Shown here: positions 25,639-33,041 of the stretch, piece after piece
Numbering within the stretch: the stretch's first letter is position 1
Layout of the letters: each line of letters starts with the position of its first letter
Assembly (NCBI GenBank): GCA_016869765.1
Contig: VGES01000008.1
Span: 33,275 to 97,274, forward strand
Length of the DNA: 64,000 nt
Direction: 5' to 3'
Source of the DNA: Alphaproteobacteria bacterium
GTDB lineage: Bacteria > Pseudomonadota > Alphaproteobacteria > SHVP01
Position numbers and translations under genes: made by a program
Notes under the pieces: model-generated
Database searches by the model: none
The model's input: the letters and a program-made list of their open reading frames with translations, nothing else
What the model was told of the DNA's origin: nothing

Positions 25639-26475
25639 ATGCATCCTTCGATCAAAGACAAGGTCGTCATCATCACCGGCGGTGGTCGGGGTCTCGGCCG
25701 TGCCATGGCCCTGGGGTTGGTGGGCGCCGGAGCCAAAGTCGCGATCACGGCCGCGCGGGAAGGGGCCGAGCTCAAGGAAACCGCGGAGGACTGTCGCCGA
25801 CTCGCGGGTCAGGACTGCGTTCTGCCGCTGCAGGCCGACGTCACGAGTGAGGCCGACTGCGAGCGCGTGATGCGTGAGACCAAGGCCAAATGGGGGCGCA
25901 TTCATGTGCTCGTGAACAACGCGGGTCGCGGAATGACCTTCGTCCACGCCGACTTCATCAAGGCGCGGCCGTCGTTCTGGGAGATCCCCAACGACCGCTT
26001 CAAGTTGATCATCGACACCAACGTCACCGGCACGTTCAACATGGCAAAGGCCGCGACGCCGCATCTTCTCGAGGGCGGCTGGGGTCGCATCGTCAACGTT
26101 TCGACCAGCCTCGTCACCATGCAGCGCAAGGGCTATTTGCCCTACGGCGCTTCGAAATGGGCCGTCGAAGGCGCCACGGTGATCATGGCCGAGGATTTGG
26201 CGGAGACACCGGTGACCGTCAATGCGTTGCTGCCGGGGGGCGCGACCAATACCAAGATGATTCCTGGAAGCCTCGACGACAAGAATCGCACCGGCGCCGA
26301 CGGCAACCTGTTCGAACCCGACATCATGGTGCCGCCGATCCTCTATCTCACCTCGGATCTGTCCAACGGCAAGCGCGGCGACCGTTATGTCGCGAAGCTG
26401 TGGGACAAGACGTTGGCGCCGCAGGAAGCCGCGAGCAAGAGTCGCTTCCCGTGCCGTCGCAATCGCATCTATTGA
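25639..26475 (+). CDS. SDR family NAD(P)-dependent oxidoreductase
   Basis: 278 residues. Rossmann motif ITGGGRGLGRAMA, NNAG motif VNNAGRGMT, catalytic Ser in NVSTSLVTM and YxxxK in YGASKWAVEG. An insertion after NNAG (FIKARPSFWEIPNDRF) and the Arg-rich end (KSRFPCRRNRIY) are unusual for the family. Divergent from the DUF427 gene; overlaps the next methyltransferase by 25 bases if that uses GTG 26451. Substrate unknown. Confidence 0.85.
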   Translation: MHPSIKDKVVIITGGGRGLGRAMALGLVGAGAKVAITAAREGAELKETAEDCRRLAGQDCVLPLQADVTSEADCERVMRETKAKWGRIHVLVNNAGRGMTFVHADFIKARPSFWEIPNDRFKLIIDTNVTGTFNMAKAATPHLLEGGWGRIVNVSTSLVTMQRKGYLPYGASKWAVEGATVIMAEDLAETPVTVNALLPGGATNTKMIPGSLDDKNRTGADGNLFEPDIMVPPILYLTSDLSNGKRGDRYVAKLWDKTLAPQEAASKSRFPCRRNRIY

Positions 26476-27281
26476 GCCCGTCGCACGATCCCTACGCGCG
26501 CTTGGCCGAGGCCGACGCCGAGTCGGTTCGGGTGATCGCCGACCGGCTCGAGCGGCGTGCCGCCCATCCCGATCAGCGCGCGATGACCGAGCGCTATCTC
26601 GCCGACATTCCTTGGCCCGTCCAAGCGCGCGTTCTCGACGCCGGCTGCGGCACGGGGGCGGTCACGCGCCGTTTGGCGGCCCGGCCGGAGGTGGCCTCCG
26701 TGCTGGGCATCGACCCGTCACCGATCCTGATCGCACGGGCGCGTGAGTTGGCTCGCGCCGGCGCCATAAGTTTCGAGGTGGGCGACGCCCGGGCGCTGGC
26801 GGCGGCGGACACCACCTTCGATGTCGTGGTGTTCCATACGGTCCTCTGCCATCTGCCGGGGGCCGACAAGGCGCTCGCCGAGGCGCGACGCGTGCTGAAG
26901 CCCGGCGGATGGCTCGCGGTCTTCGATGGCGACTATGCGAGTGCCACCGTCGCGCTCGGGCCCGACGACCCGCTGCAAGCGTGCACCGCGGCGGCGATCG
27001 CCCACAACGTGCATGACCGTTGGCTCGTGCGTCGGCTGCCGTTCTTGATCGAGCAGGCCGGATTCGCGCTGGGCCGTTTTCAGAGCCATGGCTATGCCGA
27101 AATCGCCGAGCCCGAGTACCTGGTGGGCCAGATTGCCAGGGGCGCCGACTTCCTCGCGGCCGATGGGATGATCGGCCGAGACCTCGCGGATGCCCTGAAG
27201 AACGAGGCCAAACGTCGCGCCACCGAAGGACGCTTCTTCGGTCACATCGCCTACGCGAGTATCGTGGCGCAAAAGGCTTAG
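26451..27281 (+). CDS. Class I SAM-dependent methyltransferase
   Basis: 276 residues. Motif I is RVLDAGCGTGAVTRRLA, motif II SVLGIDPSPILIARARE, motif III region FDVVVFHTVLCHLP, then VLKPGGWLAVFDGD. Not closely related to the three long-N-terminus methyltransferases. GTG 26451 is in frame and inside the SDR 3' end; TTG 26472, overlapping the SDR stop, is the alternative. Acceptor unknown. Confidence 0.82.
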   Translation: MPSQSHLLSPSHDPYARLAEADAESVRVIADRLERRAAHPDQRAMTERYLADIPWPVQARVLDAGCGTGAVTRRLAARPEVASVLGIDPSPILIARARELARAGAISFEVGDARALAAADTTFDVVVFHTVLCHLPGADKALAEARRVLKPGGWLAVFDGDYASATVALGPDDPLQACTAAAIAHNVHDRWLVRRLPFLIEQAGFALGRFQSHGYAEIAEPEYLVGQIARGADFLAADGMIGRDLADALKNEAKRRATEGRFFGHIAYASIVAQKA

Positions 27282-27381
27282 TCTTCCGCCAGCGGATCGT
27301 CCGAGATCGCGATCGTGCCGCGCCAGAGATCGGTGGTCCTAGCCCCGCACCAGAAGATTGCCAACGGCCGTGGGTCGTCGA

Positions 27382-28002
27382 TCAGCTACTGCCGTCGCCA
27401 CCCGAGCCTCCGCCACCGCCCCCATCGCCGCTTCCACCCGAGCCTCCGCCACCACTCCAACCCGCCACGCCCCCACCTGTTCCGCCGCCGAGCCACGTGA
27501 TCCCAGAGTAATGCCCCTGATCCTGAGCGCTCGATTCACCGCGATCGCCTCCCATCGTCGTTGGATCATCGCCGGAAACCCCGCGGCGGATCGCCATCAG
27601 GCGTGCGGCCCGACCGGCGGCTGAGATCCCGGCCACGAACATCGCGGCGATGACGATCACTTCGCCGATCAAACCCAGGAGCATCTCGACGCCATGCCCC
27701 AATCCGGCGATCGCCAAGAGAAAGAGCACGAGCGCGCTCGTGAGCAAGTCCCAGGCGAGATGACGCGTCTGTTCGGTGACGATGACGTCCCGCTCGTCGT
27801 CGCGCGCAATGTTGAACGGATAGGCGCGTACCGAACGAACGAGCGTCATCACAAAGGCGTAGGCCAAGACCGCCAAACCGACGAGCATCGCCGGAAACTC
27901 GAGGAACGAGGTTTGGCTCACGATCGACTCGGCCGCCGCCGCTGGCCGAGGGGTCGGCAGCGCAAGAACCGTCAGGAGTGCCAGGCAGAGGGGCCCACGC
28001 AT
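27382..28002 (-). CDS. Membrane protein with Gly/Ser-rich C-terminal tail
   Basis: 206 residues. A signal-like hydrophobic segment ends in PAAAAES; further transmembrane segments lie at about 36-52, 85-103 and 109-128. The last 35 residues are almost only Gly, Ser and Asp, a flexible tail like that of TPM/YgcG-type proteins, although the TPM domain itself is absent. ATG at 28002 follows GGAGGTGGT. Function unknown. Confidence 0.6.
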   Translation of the reverse strand: MRGPLCLALLTVLALPTPRPAAAAESIVSQTSFLEFPAMLVGLAVLAYAFVMTLVRSVRAYPFNIARDDERDVIVTEQTRHLAWDLLTSALVLFLLAIAGLGHGVEMLLGLIGEVIVIAAMFVAGISAAGRAARLMAIRRGVSGDDPTTMGGDRGESSAQDQGHYSGITWLGGGTGGGVAGWSGGGGSGGSGDGGGGGGSGGDGSS

Positions 28003-28058
28003 GCACCACCTCCAAGTCTCGCCGCGCGCGGTGAGAACGGGCCGCGGGCCAACGTTGG

Positions 28059-28469
28059 TCAGAGCACCTTGCTCTTGTCGCGATAGCTCTTGAACTCGAC
28101 GAAGTTCCCGGAGGGATCCTTCAGGAACATATTGCCGACTTCGCCAATGCCCTTGTGGGTCTTGATGTTTGGTTTGATGCGGAACTTGACCCTCTTGCGC
28201 TCCAGGCGTCGGCGTAACGCATGCCATTCGTCCCAGTCGAGAATCCAGCCGAAGTGCTTGTACGGTTCGACCTCGGGGTCGTCCTTGCTCTTTTCGACCA
28301 TCTTCGGCGCCTGGATCGCCACCAACTGGGCGCCCCAGAAGTTGATCACCGCGTAATTCTTTCGGCTCGTGTCGCGGCGTTCCTTGCAGCCGAGGGTATT
28401 GACATAGAACTGACGCGCCTTGGCGATATCGTCGACGGCGATGGCGACGTGAAAGATCGGATTTGGCAT
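28059..28469 (-). CDS. VOC (glyoxalase/extradiol dioxygenase-fold) family protein
   Basis: 136 residues, one VOC unit of two beta-alpha-beta-beta-beta modules. Module 1 has FHVAIAVDDIAKARQFYVNT with the first metal-ligand His; module 2 ends FLKDPSGNFVEFKSY with the ligand Glu. ATG at 28469 is favoured because GGGAGG lies 5 bases upstream; GTG at 28475 is inside that site. Substrate unknown. Confidence 0.82.
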   Translation of the reverse strand: MPNPIFHVAIAVDDIAKARQFYVNTLGCKERRDTSRKNYAVINFWGAQLVAIQAPKMVEKSKDDPEVEPYKHFGWILDWDEWHALRRRLERKRVKFRIKPNIKTHKGIGEVGNMFLKDPSGNFVEFKSYRDKSKVL

Positions 28470-28541
28470 GGCCACCTCCCTGGTTGGGCCAACTTCAGGG
28501 TAGGGAGGGGGGTGGGGCGACGCAAGCGCGCCCGCGCCGGG

Positions 28542-29189
28542 CTACAGGCCCAATTCGGGAAACAGCTCTGCCGTCCCGTCCCAGATCATTTTGAGCGAGA
28601 CGTAGGCGATCAATATGACGCCGACATAGGCGATCCAGCGGTGGCGTTCGAGCAGGCGGGCGATGAAAACCGCGGCAACCCCCATTAGCGCGACCGAAAG
28701 CCCGAGGCCGATCATCAAGATATAGGGGTGGTCGCGCGCGACTCCGGCGACGGCCAGAACATTGTCGAGAGACATCGAGACGTCGGCCGCCACGATCTGC
28801 ATCGCCGCCTGGCGGAAGGTCTTTGGCGGCGCTTTGACCGGTTCACCCTCGAGGGCGGCCTCGCCGACTTTTTCTTCATCGTGGGCGCCCGCCCGCAGTT
28901 CGCGCCAGAGCTTCCAAGTCACCCACAGCAAGAGGACCCCACCGGCCAACACCAGGGCGCCACCGCCATAGTACAGCAGCTGGGTCGTGAACAGCGCGAA
29001 GACGATGCGCAGCACCGTGGCGGCGATGATGCCGATCAGGATGAAGCGACCGCGTTGCTCCTTCGGCAAACCCGCGGCTGCGACACCCACGGCCACCGCG
29101 TTGTCGCCGGCGAGAACGATGTCGATCAGGATGACCGAGCCAAGCGCCCAAAGTTCATCAAGTAGTTCGCCGGAGAACATCGCGTTCAC
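28542..29189 (-). CDS. TerC/YjbE family integral membrane protein
   Basis: 215 residues with about seven membrane helices. The family signatures LIDIVLAGDNAVAVGVAA (helix 1-2) and VAADVSMSLDNVLAVAGVA (after the central loop) contain the paired acidic residues that make up the inferred metal site. A charged cytosolic loop (about 90-115) separates the halves. GTG at 29189; ATG 29180 is an alternative. An intact short TerC protein, in contrast to the frameshifted long one at 12082. Divergent from the nitrile hydratase operon. Confidence 0.85.
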   Translation of the reverse strand: MNAMFSGELLDELWALGSVILIDIVLAGDNAVAVGVAAAGLPKEQRGRFILIGIIAATVLRIVFALFTTQLLYYGGGALVLAGGVLLLWVTWKLWRELRAGAHDEEKVGEAALEGEPVKAPPKTFRQAAMQIVAADVSMSLDNVLAVAGVARDHPYILMIGLGLSVALMGVAAVFIARLLERHRWIAYVGVILIAYVSLKMIWDGTAELFPELGL

Positions 29190-29264
29190 GAATGGAGGGT
29201 CGCCTCTGCGCGGCCGAGAACGTGCCTGACTTGGATGGTCGGCGCAACGACTGTTTTGGGTGGT

Positions 29265-29302
29265 TTGACCTCGGCCCTTGAGTTGTCTTGTATAATAGTC
29301 CT
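29265..29302 (+). promoter_or_regulatory. Promoter of the nitrile hydratase-type operon, probably leaderless
   Basis: A perfect -10 TATAAT (29291-29296) ends 6 bases before the ATG at 29303, so transcription should start at or next to the A of the start codon. No Shine-Dalgarno exists. The best -35 is TTGACC (29265-29270) with a long 20-base spacer. The local base composition is more AT-rich than surroundings. Confidence 0.6.
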
Positions 29303-29605
29303 ATGCCCGGTCCTCATGACGTTGGCGGCAAGGATTTCGGTCCGATCGACCGCCAAGATCACCAGCGCACGGCCTTCGACACCCATGTCGACGTGTTACA
29401 GCAGCTCATGGGCGGAGGCGGCGCGCGGCTCTATCGCGTCGATGAACTGCGACGCTGCATCGAGTCGCTGGCACCCGCCGACTACCACCGGTTCTCCTAC
29501 TACCAGAAATGGTTGACGGCGATGCGAACGTTGCTCCTGGAAAAAGGCCTCTTCTCGCGACAGGAGTTGGATCGCAGGCTCGAACACATGCGGCGGCAGT
29601 CATGA
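29303..29605 (+). CDS. Nitrile hydratase/thiocyanate hydrolase family subunit (beta, N-terminal part)
   Basis: 100 residues equal to the N-terminal helical domain of nitrile hydratase beta. The canonical opening HDVGGKDFGPI starts at residue 5, which supports ATG 29303. RTAFDTHVDVLQQL, HRFSYYQKWLTAM and LEKGLFSRQELDRRL follow in family order. In ordinary nitrile hydratases this domain is fused to the SH3-like part coded by the next gene. A free form is seen in thiocyanate hydrolase (ScnB) and toyocamycin nitrile hydratase. Stop overlaps the next start (ATGA). Confidence 0.82.
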   Translation: MPGPHDVGGKDFGPIDRQDHQRTAFDTHVDVLQQLMGGGGARLYRVDELRRCIESLAPADYHRFSYYQKWLTAMRTLLLEKGLFSRQELDRRLEHMRRQS

Positions 29606-29880
29606 ACCTGTCGATCGGCGATCGCGTGCGGGTTCGCGCCGGCGACCCACCGGGACACATTCGGACGCCGTATTACCTTCGCGGCAAAGAGGGTGTAATC
29701 GTCGCGCGTTGGGGCGAGTTCCGAAACCCCGAGGAACTGGCCTACGGCAAGCAGGGGCTGCCCAAGCGGACGCTGTTCTTGGTGCGTTTTCGTCAGTGCG
29801 ACGTGTGGCCCGACTTCATCGGCGGAGCGCATGACACCGTAAGCGCCGACATTTATGACCATTGGCTCGAGCAGGCGTAG
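29602..29880 (+). CDS. Nitrile hydratase/thiocyanate hydrolase family subunit (beta, C-terminal SH3-like part)
   Basis: 92 residues: the SH3-like domain of nitrile hydratase beta. Landmarks are GDRVRVRAGDPPGHIRTP, YLRGKEGVIVARWGEFRNPE and the end DTVSADIYDHWLE. The Arg in the R-T-P-x-Y-x-R-G-x-x-G motif is the residue that contacts the oxidised cysteine claw in known structures. Corresponds to ScnA of thiocyanate hydrolase. Translationally coupled to the previous gene; the alpha gene starts 10 bases later behind GGAGGGA. Confidence 0.85.
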   Translation: MNLSIGDRVRVRAGDPPGHIRTPYYLRGKEGVIVARWGEFRNPEELAYGKQGLPKRTLFLVRFRQCDVWPDFIGGAHDTVSADIYDHWLEQA

Positions 29881-29890
29881 GAGGGACCCC

Positions 29891-30544
29891 ATGCCAGGCC
29901 ACGACCACCATGATCACGATCATGACCACGACCACGCCCTGGACCCGCATGCAGCCGTGACCGAGGAGGAACGGCGTGAGTTCGAGTTGCTCGAACGCTC
30001 GATCCGCGAATTGCTGATCGAAAAAGGGGTCTTCACCGCCGACGACGTGCGGCGCGTCATCGACCGCGCGGCAACGCGTACGCCGGCCGATGGGGCTCGC
30101 GTGATCGCGCGCGCCTGGACGGATCCCGCCTACAAGAAGCGTCTGATCGAGACGCCCAAGGAGGCCGTCGAGGAGCTTGGCTACGATCTCGGACCGGCCG
30201 AGCCGAATCTCGTCGTGCTCGAACAGAGCGAGCGTGTTCATTACGTCGTCGTTTGCACCCTGTGCTCGTGTTATCCGCGCGTGCTGTTGGGGCCGCCGCC
30301 CGATTGGTACAAAAGCGTCGCCTACCGCGCGCGCGTCGTGCGCGATCCACGTGGTGTGCTGCAGGAGTTCGGCACCGAAATCGCGTCAGACGTCGAGGTT
30401 CGGGTCGTCGATTCGACGGCCGACATGCGCTACCTCGTCTTGCCGCAGCGTCCGAAAGGAAGCGAACGCCTGAACGAATCGGAGCTGTCCCGCCTCGTGA
30501 CGCGCGACTGCATGGTCGGCGTTACGTTCCCCGATCGTCCCTAG
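29891..30544 (+). CDS. Nitrile hydratase alpha/thiocyanate hydrolase gamma-type catalytic subunit (Co type)
   Basis: 217 residues. The metal claw VCTLCSCYPR gives Cys122, Cys125 and Cys127; Thr between the first two marks the cobalt type (iron enzymes have Ser), with the latter two Cys normally oxidised to sulfinic/sulfenic acid. WYKSVAYRARVVRDPRGVL and the C-terminal GVTFPDRP are typical. An unusual His/Asp-rich leader (residues 3-20, ten His) could bind metal. Gene order beta-N, beta-C, alpha matches scnBAC and toyJKL. Whether the substrate is a nitrile, thiocyanate or other is undecided. Confidence 0.88.
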   Translation: MPGHDHHDHDHDHDHALDPHAAVTEEERREFELLERSIRELLIEKGVFTADDVRRVIDRAATRTPADGARVIARAWTDPAYKKRLIETPKEAVEELGYDLGPAEPNLVVLEQSERVHYVVVCTLCSCYPRVLLGPPPDWYKSVAYRARVVRDPRGVLQEFGTEIASDVEVRVVDSTADMRYLVLPQRPKGSERLNESELSRLVTRDCMVGVTFPDRP

Positions 30545-30554
30545 GGAACCCCCG

Positions 30555-31262
30555 ATGACGAGCAAACTGGTTCGGGTGACGACCGGCGACGGCCACCCGA
30601 TGGACGCGTTCGTCTCCGCCGCGGGCACCGGCTCGGCGCCGGGAGTGGTCATTCTGCACGAGATCTTCGGTGTCACCGATTTCATCCGTTCGCGGCTGCC
30701 GTTCTTCAATGATCGTGGCTATACCGCGATGGCGGTCGATCTCTACCACCGGGTGGCCCCCGGGCGATCGTTCGGCTACGCCGACCAGGGATTCACGGAC
30801 GCCTTCAACACCCGCAACCGACTGAACGACGATCAGTCGGTCGATGACGTGGGGCACGCCATCGAAGCGCTGCGCCGGCTACCGGAATGCGATGGGGACG
30901 TGGCCGTCGTCGGATATTGCCTTGGCGGGCTCTACGCGTACCTGGGCGCCCGACGGTGGAACGCGGCCGCCTGCATCGCGTTTCACGGCGTTCGCATCGA
31001 AAAGCGTCTGGCGGAGGCCGCCGCCATTCGTGTTCCGTTGCAAATGCACTTCTGCGGGCTCGATCGCCATGTGCCGGCGAGTGCTGTGTCGGCGATCAAG
31101 GCGGCGGTCGCTGGGCAACGGGATACGACGGTCTATGAATATCCGACGGTCGATCACGGGTTCACGCGCATCGGTCAGCCCGTGTTCAACGCCGGTGAGG
31201 CCGACCGTGCCCACGGGCGTATGTTTGCGCTACTCGACCGCGTGCTGCGGGGCGCGACGTGA
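30555..31262 (+). CDS. Dienelactone hydrolase family protein
   Basis: 235 residues, alpha/beta hydrolase with a Cys nucleophile in VVGYCLGGLYAY, acidic residue in CGLDRHVP and His in DHGFTR. VVILHEIFGVTDFI is the usual family opening. It lies 10 bases after the alpha subunit and overlaps the SDR start (GTGA), so it belongs to the nitrile hydratase operon. It could hydrolyse a lactone or ester in the same pathway, but that is inference from position. Confidence 0.85.
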   Translation: MTSKLVRVTTGDGHPMDAFVSAAGTGSAPGVVILHEIFGVTDFIRSRLPFFNDRGYTAMAVDLYHRVAPGRSFGYADQGFTDAFNTRNRLNDDQSVDDVGHAIEALRRLPECDGDVAVVGYCLGGLYAYLGARRWNAAACIAFHGVRIEKRLAEAAAIRVPLQMHFCGLDRHVPASAVSAIKAAVAGQRDTTVYEYPTVDHGFTRIGQPVFNAGEADRAHGRMFALLDRVLRGAT

Positions 31263-32041
31263 CACCAGCGGTCGACTTTGCCCGGCTGGGGCCGATCGAG
31301 GGCAGCCGAGTGGTCGTCGCGGGGGGCTGCGGCGGAATCGGACGGGCCGTCGTTGCGGCGTGTGTCGCGACCGGACTGGAAACCACCGTGCTCGACCTCG
31401 CAGTGTCGAACGAGCGCCACCCGGTTCCCGAAGGCGTGGATTTCCTCGCGGTCGATGTTCGTGACGAGGCGACGGTCGCCGCCGCGTTCGTCGAACTCAA
31501 GATGCGTCATGGTGCGATCGACTCGCTCATCAATCTGATCGGATTTCGCGACGCGCTGACGCCACTCCACCAACGCACCATCGATTCCTGGGACGAGATC
31601 ATCGAGGGGAACTTACGCTCCGCGTTCCTGATCTGCCGCGCCTCACTCGGGCTACTACGCGACCGCGGGGGCACGATCGTCAACGTTGCATCGGGTTTGG
31701 CGGTGCGGGTCTTGCCGGGGTATGCGCCGTATGCCGCTTCGAAAGCGGGCGTCATCGCGCTCACCAAAGCGCTCGCAGTCGAAAATGCACCGCTCGTTCG
31801 GGCCAATGTGGTCGCGCCTGGCGCGGTTGCGACCGCATTTCTCGCCGGTGGCACCGGACGCGTGCGCGAGGAGGCCGGCGATTGGAAAGCGCAGTACGCG
31901 CAATACATCAAAGGCATTCCGCTCGGCCGTCTCGGGGAACCCGACGACATCGTCGGTCCGATTCTGTTCCTCGCAGGACCTGCGTCGCGCTACATGACGG
32001 GCCAAGTAATGTATCTGAATGGCGGTGGGTTGACGCCGTAG
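31259..32041 (+). CDS. SDR family oxidoreductase
   Basis: 260 residues, GTG start overlapping the previous stop. Cofactor loop AGGCGGIGRAVVAA, catalytic Ser in IVNVASGLAV and YAASK. The NNAG motif is replaced by NLIGFRD, which is unusual. The C-terminal GQVMYLNGGG is standard. Last gene of the nitrile hydratase-type operon; followed by a short AT-rich intergenic region. Confidence 0.85.
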   Translation: MTPAVDFARLGPIEGSRVVVAGGCGGIGRAVVAACVATGLETTVLDLAVSNERHPVPEGVDFLAVDVRDEATVAAAFVELKMRHGAIDSLINLIGFRDALTPLHQRTIDSWDEIIEGNLRSAFLICRASLGLLRDRGGTIVNVASGLAVRVLPGYAPYAASKAGVIALTKALAVENAPLVRANVVAPGAVATAFLAGGTGRVREEAGDWKAQYAQYIKGIPLGRLGEPDDIVGPILFLAGPASRYMTGQVMYLNGGGLTP

Positions 32042-32047
32042 TCCAAT

Positions 32048-32068
32048 AACAAGCCCTAGTAGCTTGTT
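32048..32068 (+). terminator. Short hairpin after the operon
   Basis: AACAAGC (32048-32054) and GCTTGTT (32062-32068) form a perfect 7-bp stem with a 7-base loop, 7 bases after the SDR stop. Only a weak T content follows, so this is a tentative terminator. Confidence 0.35.
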
Positions 32069-32136
32069 GCATTCTCAACACAATCATGCGAGAAATATTG
32101 AGATTGTCGTGAGTTGAACTACTATCCTTAGTAGCT
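32054..32136. repeat. Imperfect direct repeat in the AT-rich spacer
   Basis: CCCTAGTAGCT at 32054-32064 and CCTTAGTAGCT at 32126-32136 match at 10 of 11 positions and flank the promoter-like region. They could be binding sites of a regulator; chance is possible. Confidence 0.3.
32098..32125 (+). promoter_or_regulatory. Sigma-70-like promoter of the basic microprotein gene
   Basis: TTGAGA (32098-32103), 16-base spacer, TACTAT (32120-32125), in a locally AT-rich stretch. It predicts a 5' untranslated region of about 95 bases before the ATG at 32227. Confidence 0.5.
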
Positions 32137-32147
32137 CATGACGGTTT

Positions 32148-32192
32148 GCGGAGTGAGTGGCGTTGCGTTCGTCGTTGGATACGACACTCCGC
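32148..32192 (+). promoter_or_regulatory. Long hairpin in the 5' leader of the microprotein gene
   Basis: GCGGAGTG (32148-32155) pairs perfectly with CACTCCGC (32185-32192); an inner GTCGT/ACGAC pair (32171-32175, 32181-32185) competes at its end. The structure would sit 35 bases upstream of the start codon. Confidence 0.4.
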
Positions 32193-32226
32193 CGTGTGGA
32201 ATTGGGAACCAAATCTGGAGGGTTCT

Positions 32227-32393
32227 ATGGCGAAGCGTAAAGCGAAAGCGAAAGCAAAGCCGAAGAAGAAGGCGAAAAGGAAGTCGGCTCGTCGGTCAAA
32301 AAAAAGGTAAAGGGCGGACCGGTCGCATCAGCGCCGCTCAGCCCTCCCGGGATCGTCATCTACGATCGTTTCGGCCGACGGCAGGTGGCATAA
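32227..32393 (+). CDS. Lys/Ala-rich basic microprotein with an A8 frameshift site
   Basis: GGAGGG sits 6 bases before ATG 32227. Frame 1 codes 27 residues (MAKRKAKAKAKPKKKAKR...), half of them Lys or Arg, ending at TAA 32308-32310. A run of eight A (32298-32305) just before the stop allows slippage by one base (re-reading one A), after which the frame stays open to TAA 32391-32393 and adds about 28 residues including PLSPPGIVIYDRFGRRQVA, which has normal codon use for this genome. The composition resembles H1-like nucleic-acid-binding tails. A terminator follows. Alternatively the A8 run is a sequencing error and the gene is simply about 55 codons long. Confidence 0.55.
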
Positions 32394-32418
32394 GGCGTGT
32401 GACCGGAGAAAGTTTCGG

Positions 32419-32453
32419 AAACGGCGGTCCTTGGGCCGCCGTTTCTGTTTTCT
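32419..32453 (+). terminator. Rho-independent terminator, possibly bidirectional
   Basis: AAACGGCGG (32419-32427) and CCGCCGTTT (32436-32444) form a perfect 9-bp stem with an 8-base loop followed by CTGTTTTCT. It ends the microprotein transcript and lies exactly at the 3' end of the converging YdcZ gene, where the reverse strand also carries Ts in the stem. Confidence 0.8.
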
Positions 32454-32901
32454 AGGGGCGCCGGACCAACCAGACGCCCGCCACCAACAACAGATTACCC
32501 AAGACGCGCTCGAGCGAGATCTCCTGCCGTGGCAGGCCGAGGACGCCATAGTGGTCCATCGCCACCGATGCCGCCAGCTGCCCGGCCAGCGTCGCCGCGA
32601 GTAGCAAGGTGACGCCGAGGCGCGGCGCGATCGTGAGCGACGTAAACACGAAGAATGCGCCCATCAGGCCGCCGCCGATCCAAAAGTACCAAGGGAGTTC
32701 GCCGCCTCGCCCGAAGTCGGGCGCCGGAATTCGCAGTACCGCACAAAGTGCGAGCAGCGCCAACAGCCCGACCGTGAAATTGGTCACTGTCCCCCAAAGC
32801 CCGTGACCGAGATGACGTGCAACTTGCGCATTGAGCGTCGTCTGAATCGGAGTCAAGGCTCCGGCAACGACGGCCTGAAATAGCAACAACACATTGACCA
32901 T
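32452..32901 (-). CDS. DMT family transporter, YdcZ/DUF606 type
   Basis: 149 residues, five hydrophobic segments, the half-size DMT unit of the DUF606 family. The family start is visible: LFQAVVAGALTPIQTTLNAQVA, with the small-residue-rich helix and N-A-x-L motif (quoted in part as PIQTTLNAQ). Such half-transporters dimerise. ATG 32901. Substrate unknown. Divergent from the Rieske oxygenase operon at 33042. Confidence 0.82.
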   Translation of the reverse strand: MVNVLLLFQAVVAGALTPIQTTLNAQVARHLGHGLWGTVTNFTVGLLALLALCAVLRIPAPDFGRGGELPWYFWIGGGLMGAFFVFTSLTIAPRLGVTLLLAATLAGQLAASVAMDHYGVLGLPRQEISLERVLGNLLLVAGVWLVRRP

Positions 32902-33041
32902 AGTTCGGTGCTCCCAAGAAGATGACGCACCCTAGCGCGAAGCGTGCTGCGACGGTGCGGCAATGGGATGGGCGCAGGGTGCTGGACCGAGGGTGGCCGC
33001 TCGTATAGCTTTTTTCCGCTGGTCCCATTTGAGCGAGGGCG

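Noticed and set aside
27382..27490. Gly/Ser repeats as a tandem repeat or mobile element
   Set aside because: They are imperfect codon repeats within one membrane-protein reading frame, a flexible tail rather than a DNA-level repeat.
29888..29950. His/Asp repeat at the start of the alpha subunit as a sequencing artefact
   Set aside because: The codons vary (CAC, CAT, GAC, GAT), the frame is kept and the ribosome site precedes ATG, so it is a real low-complexity leader.
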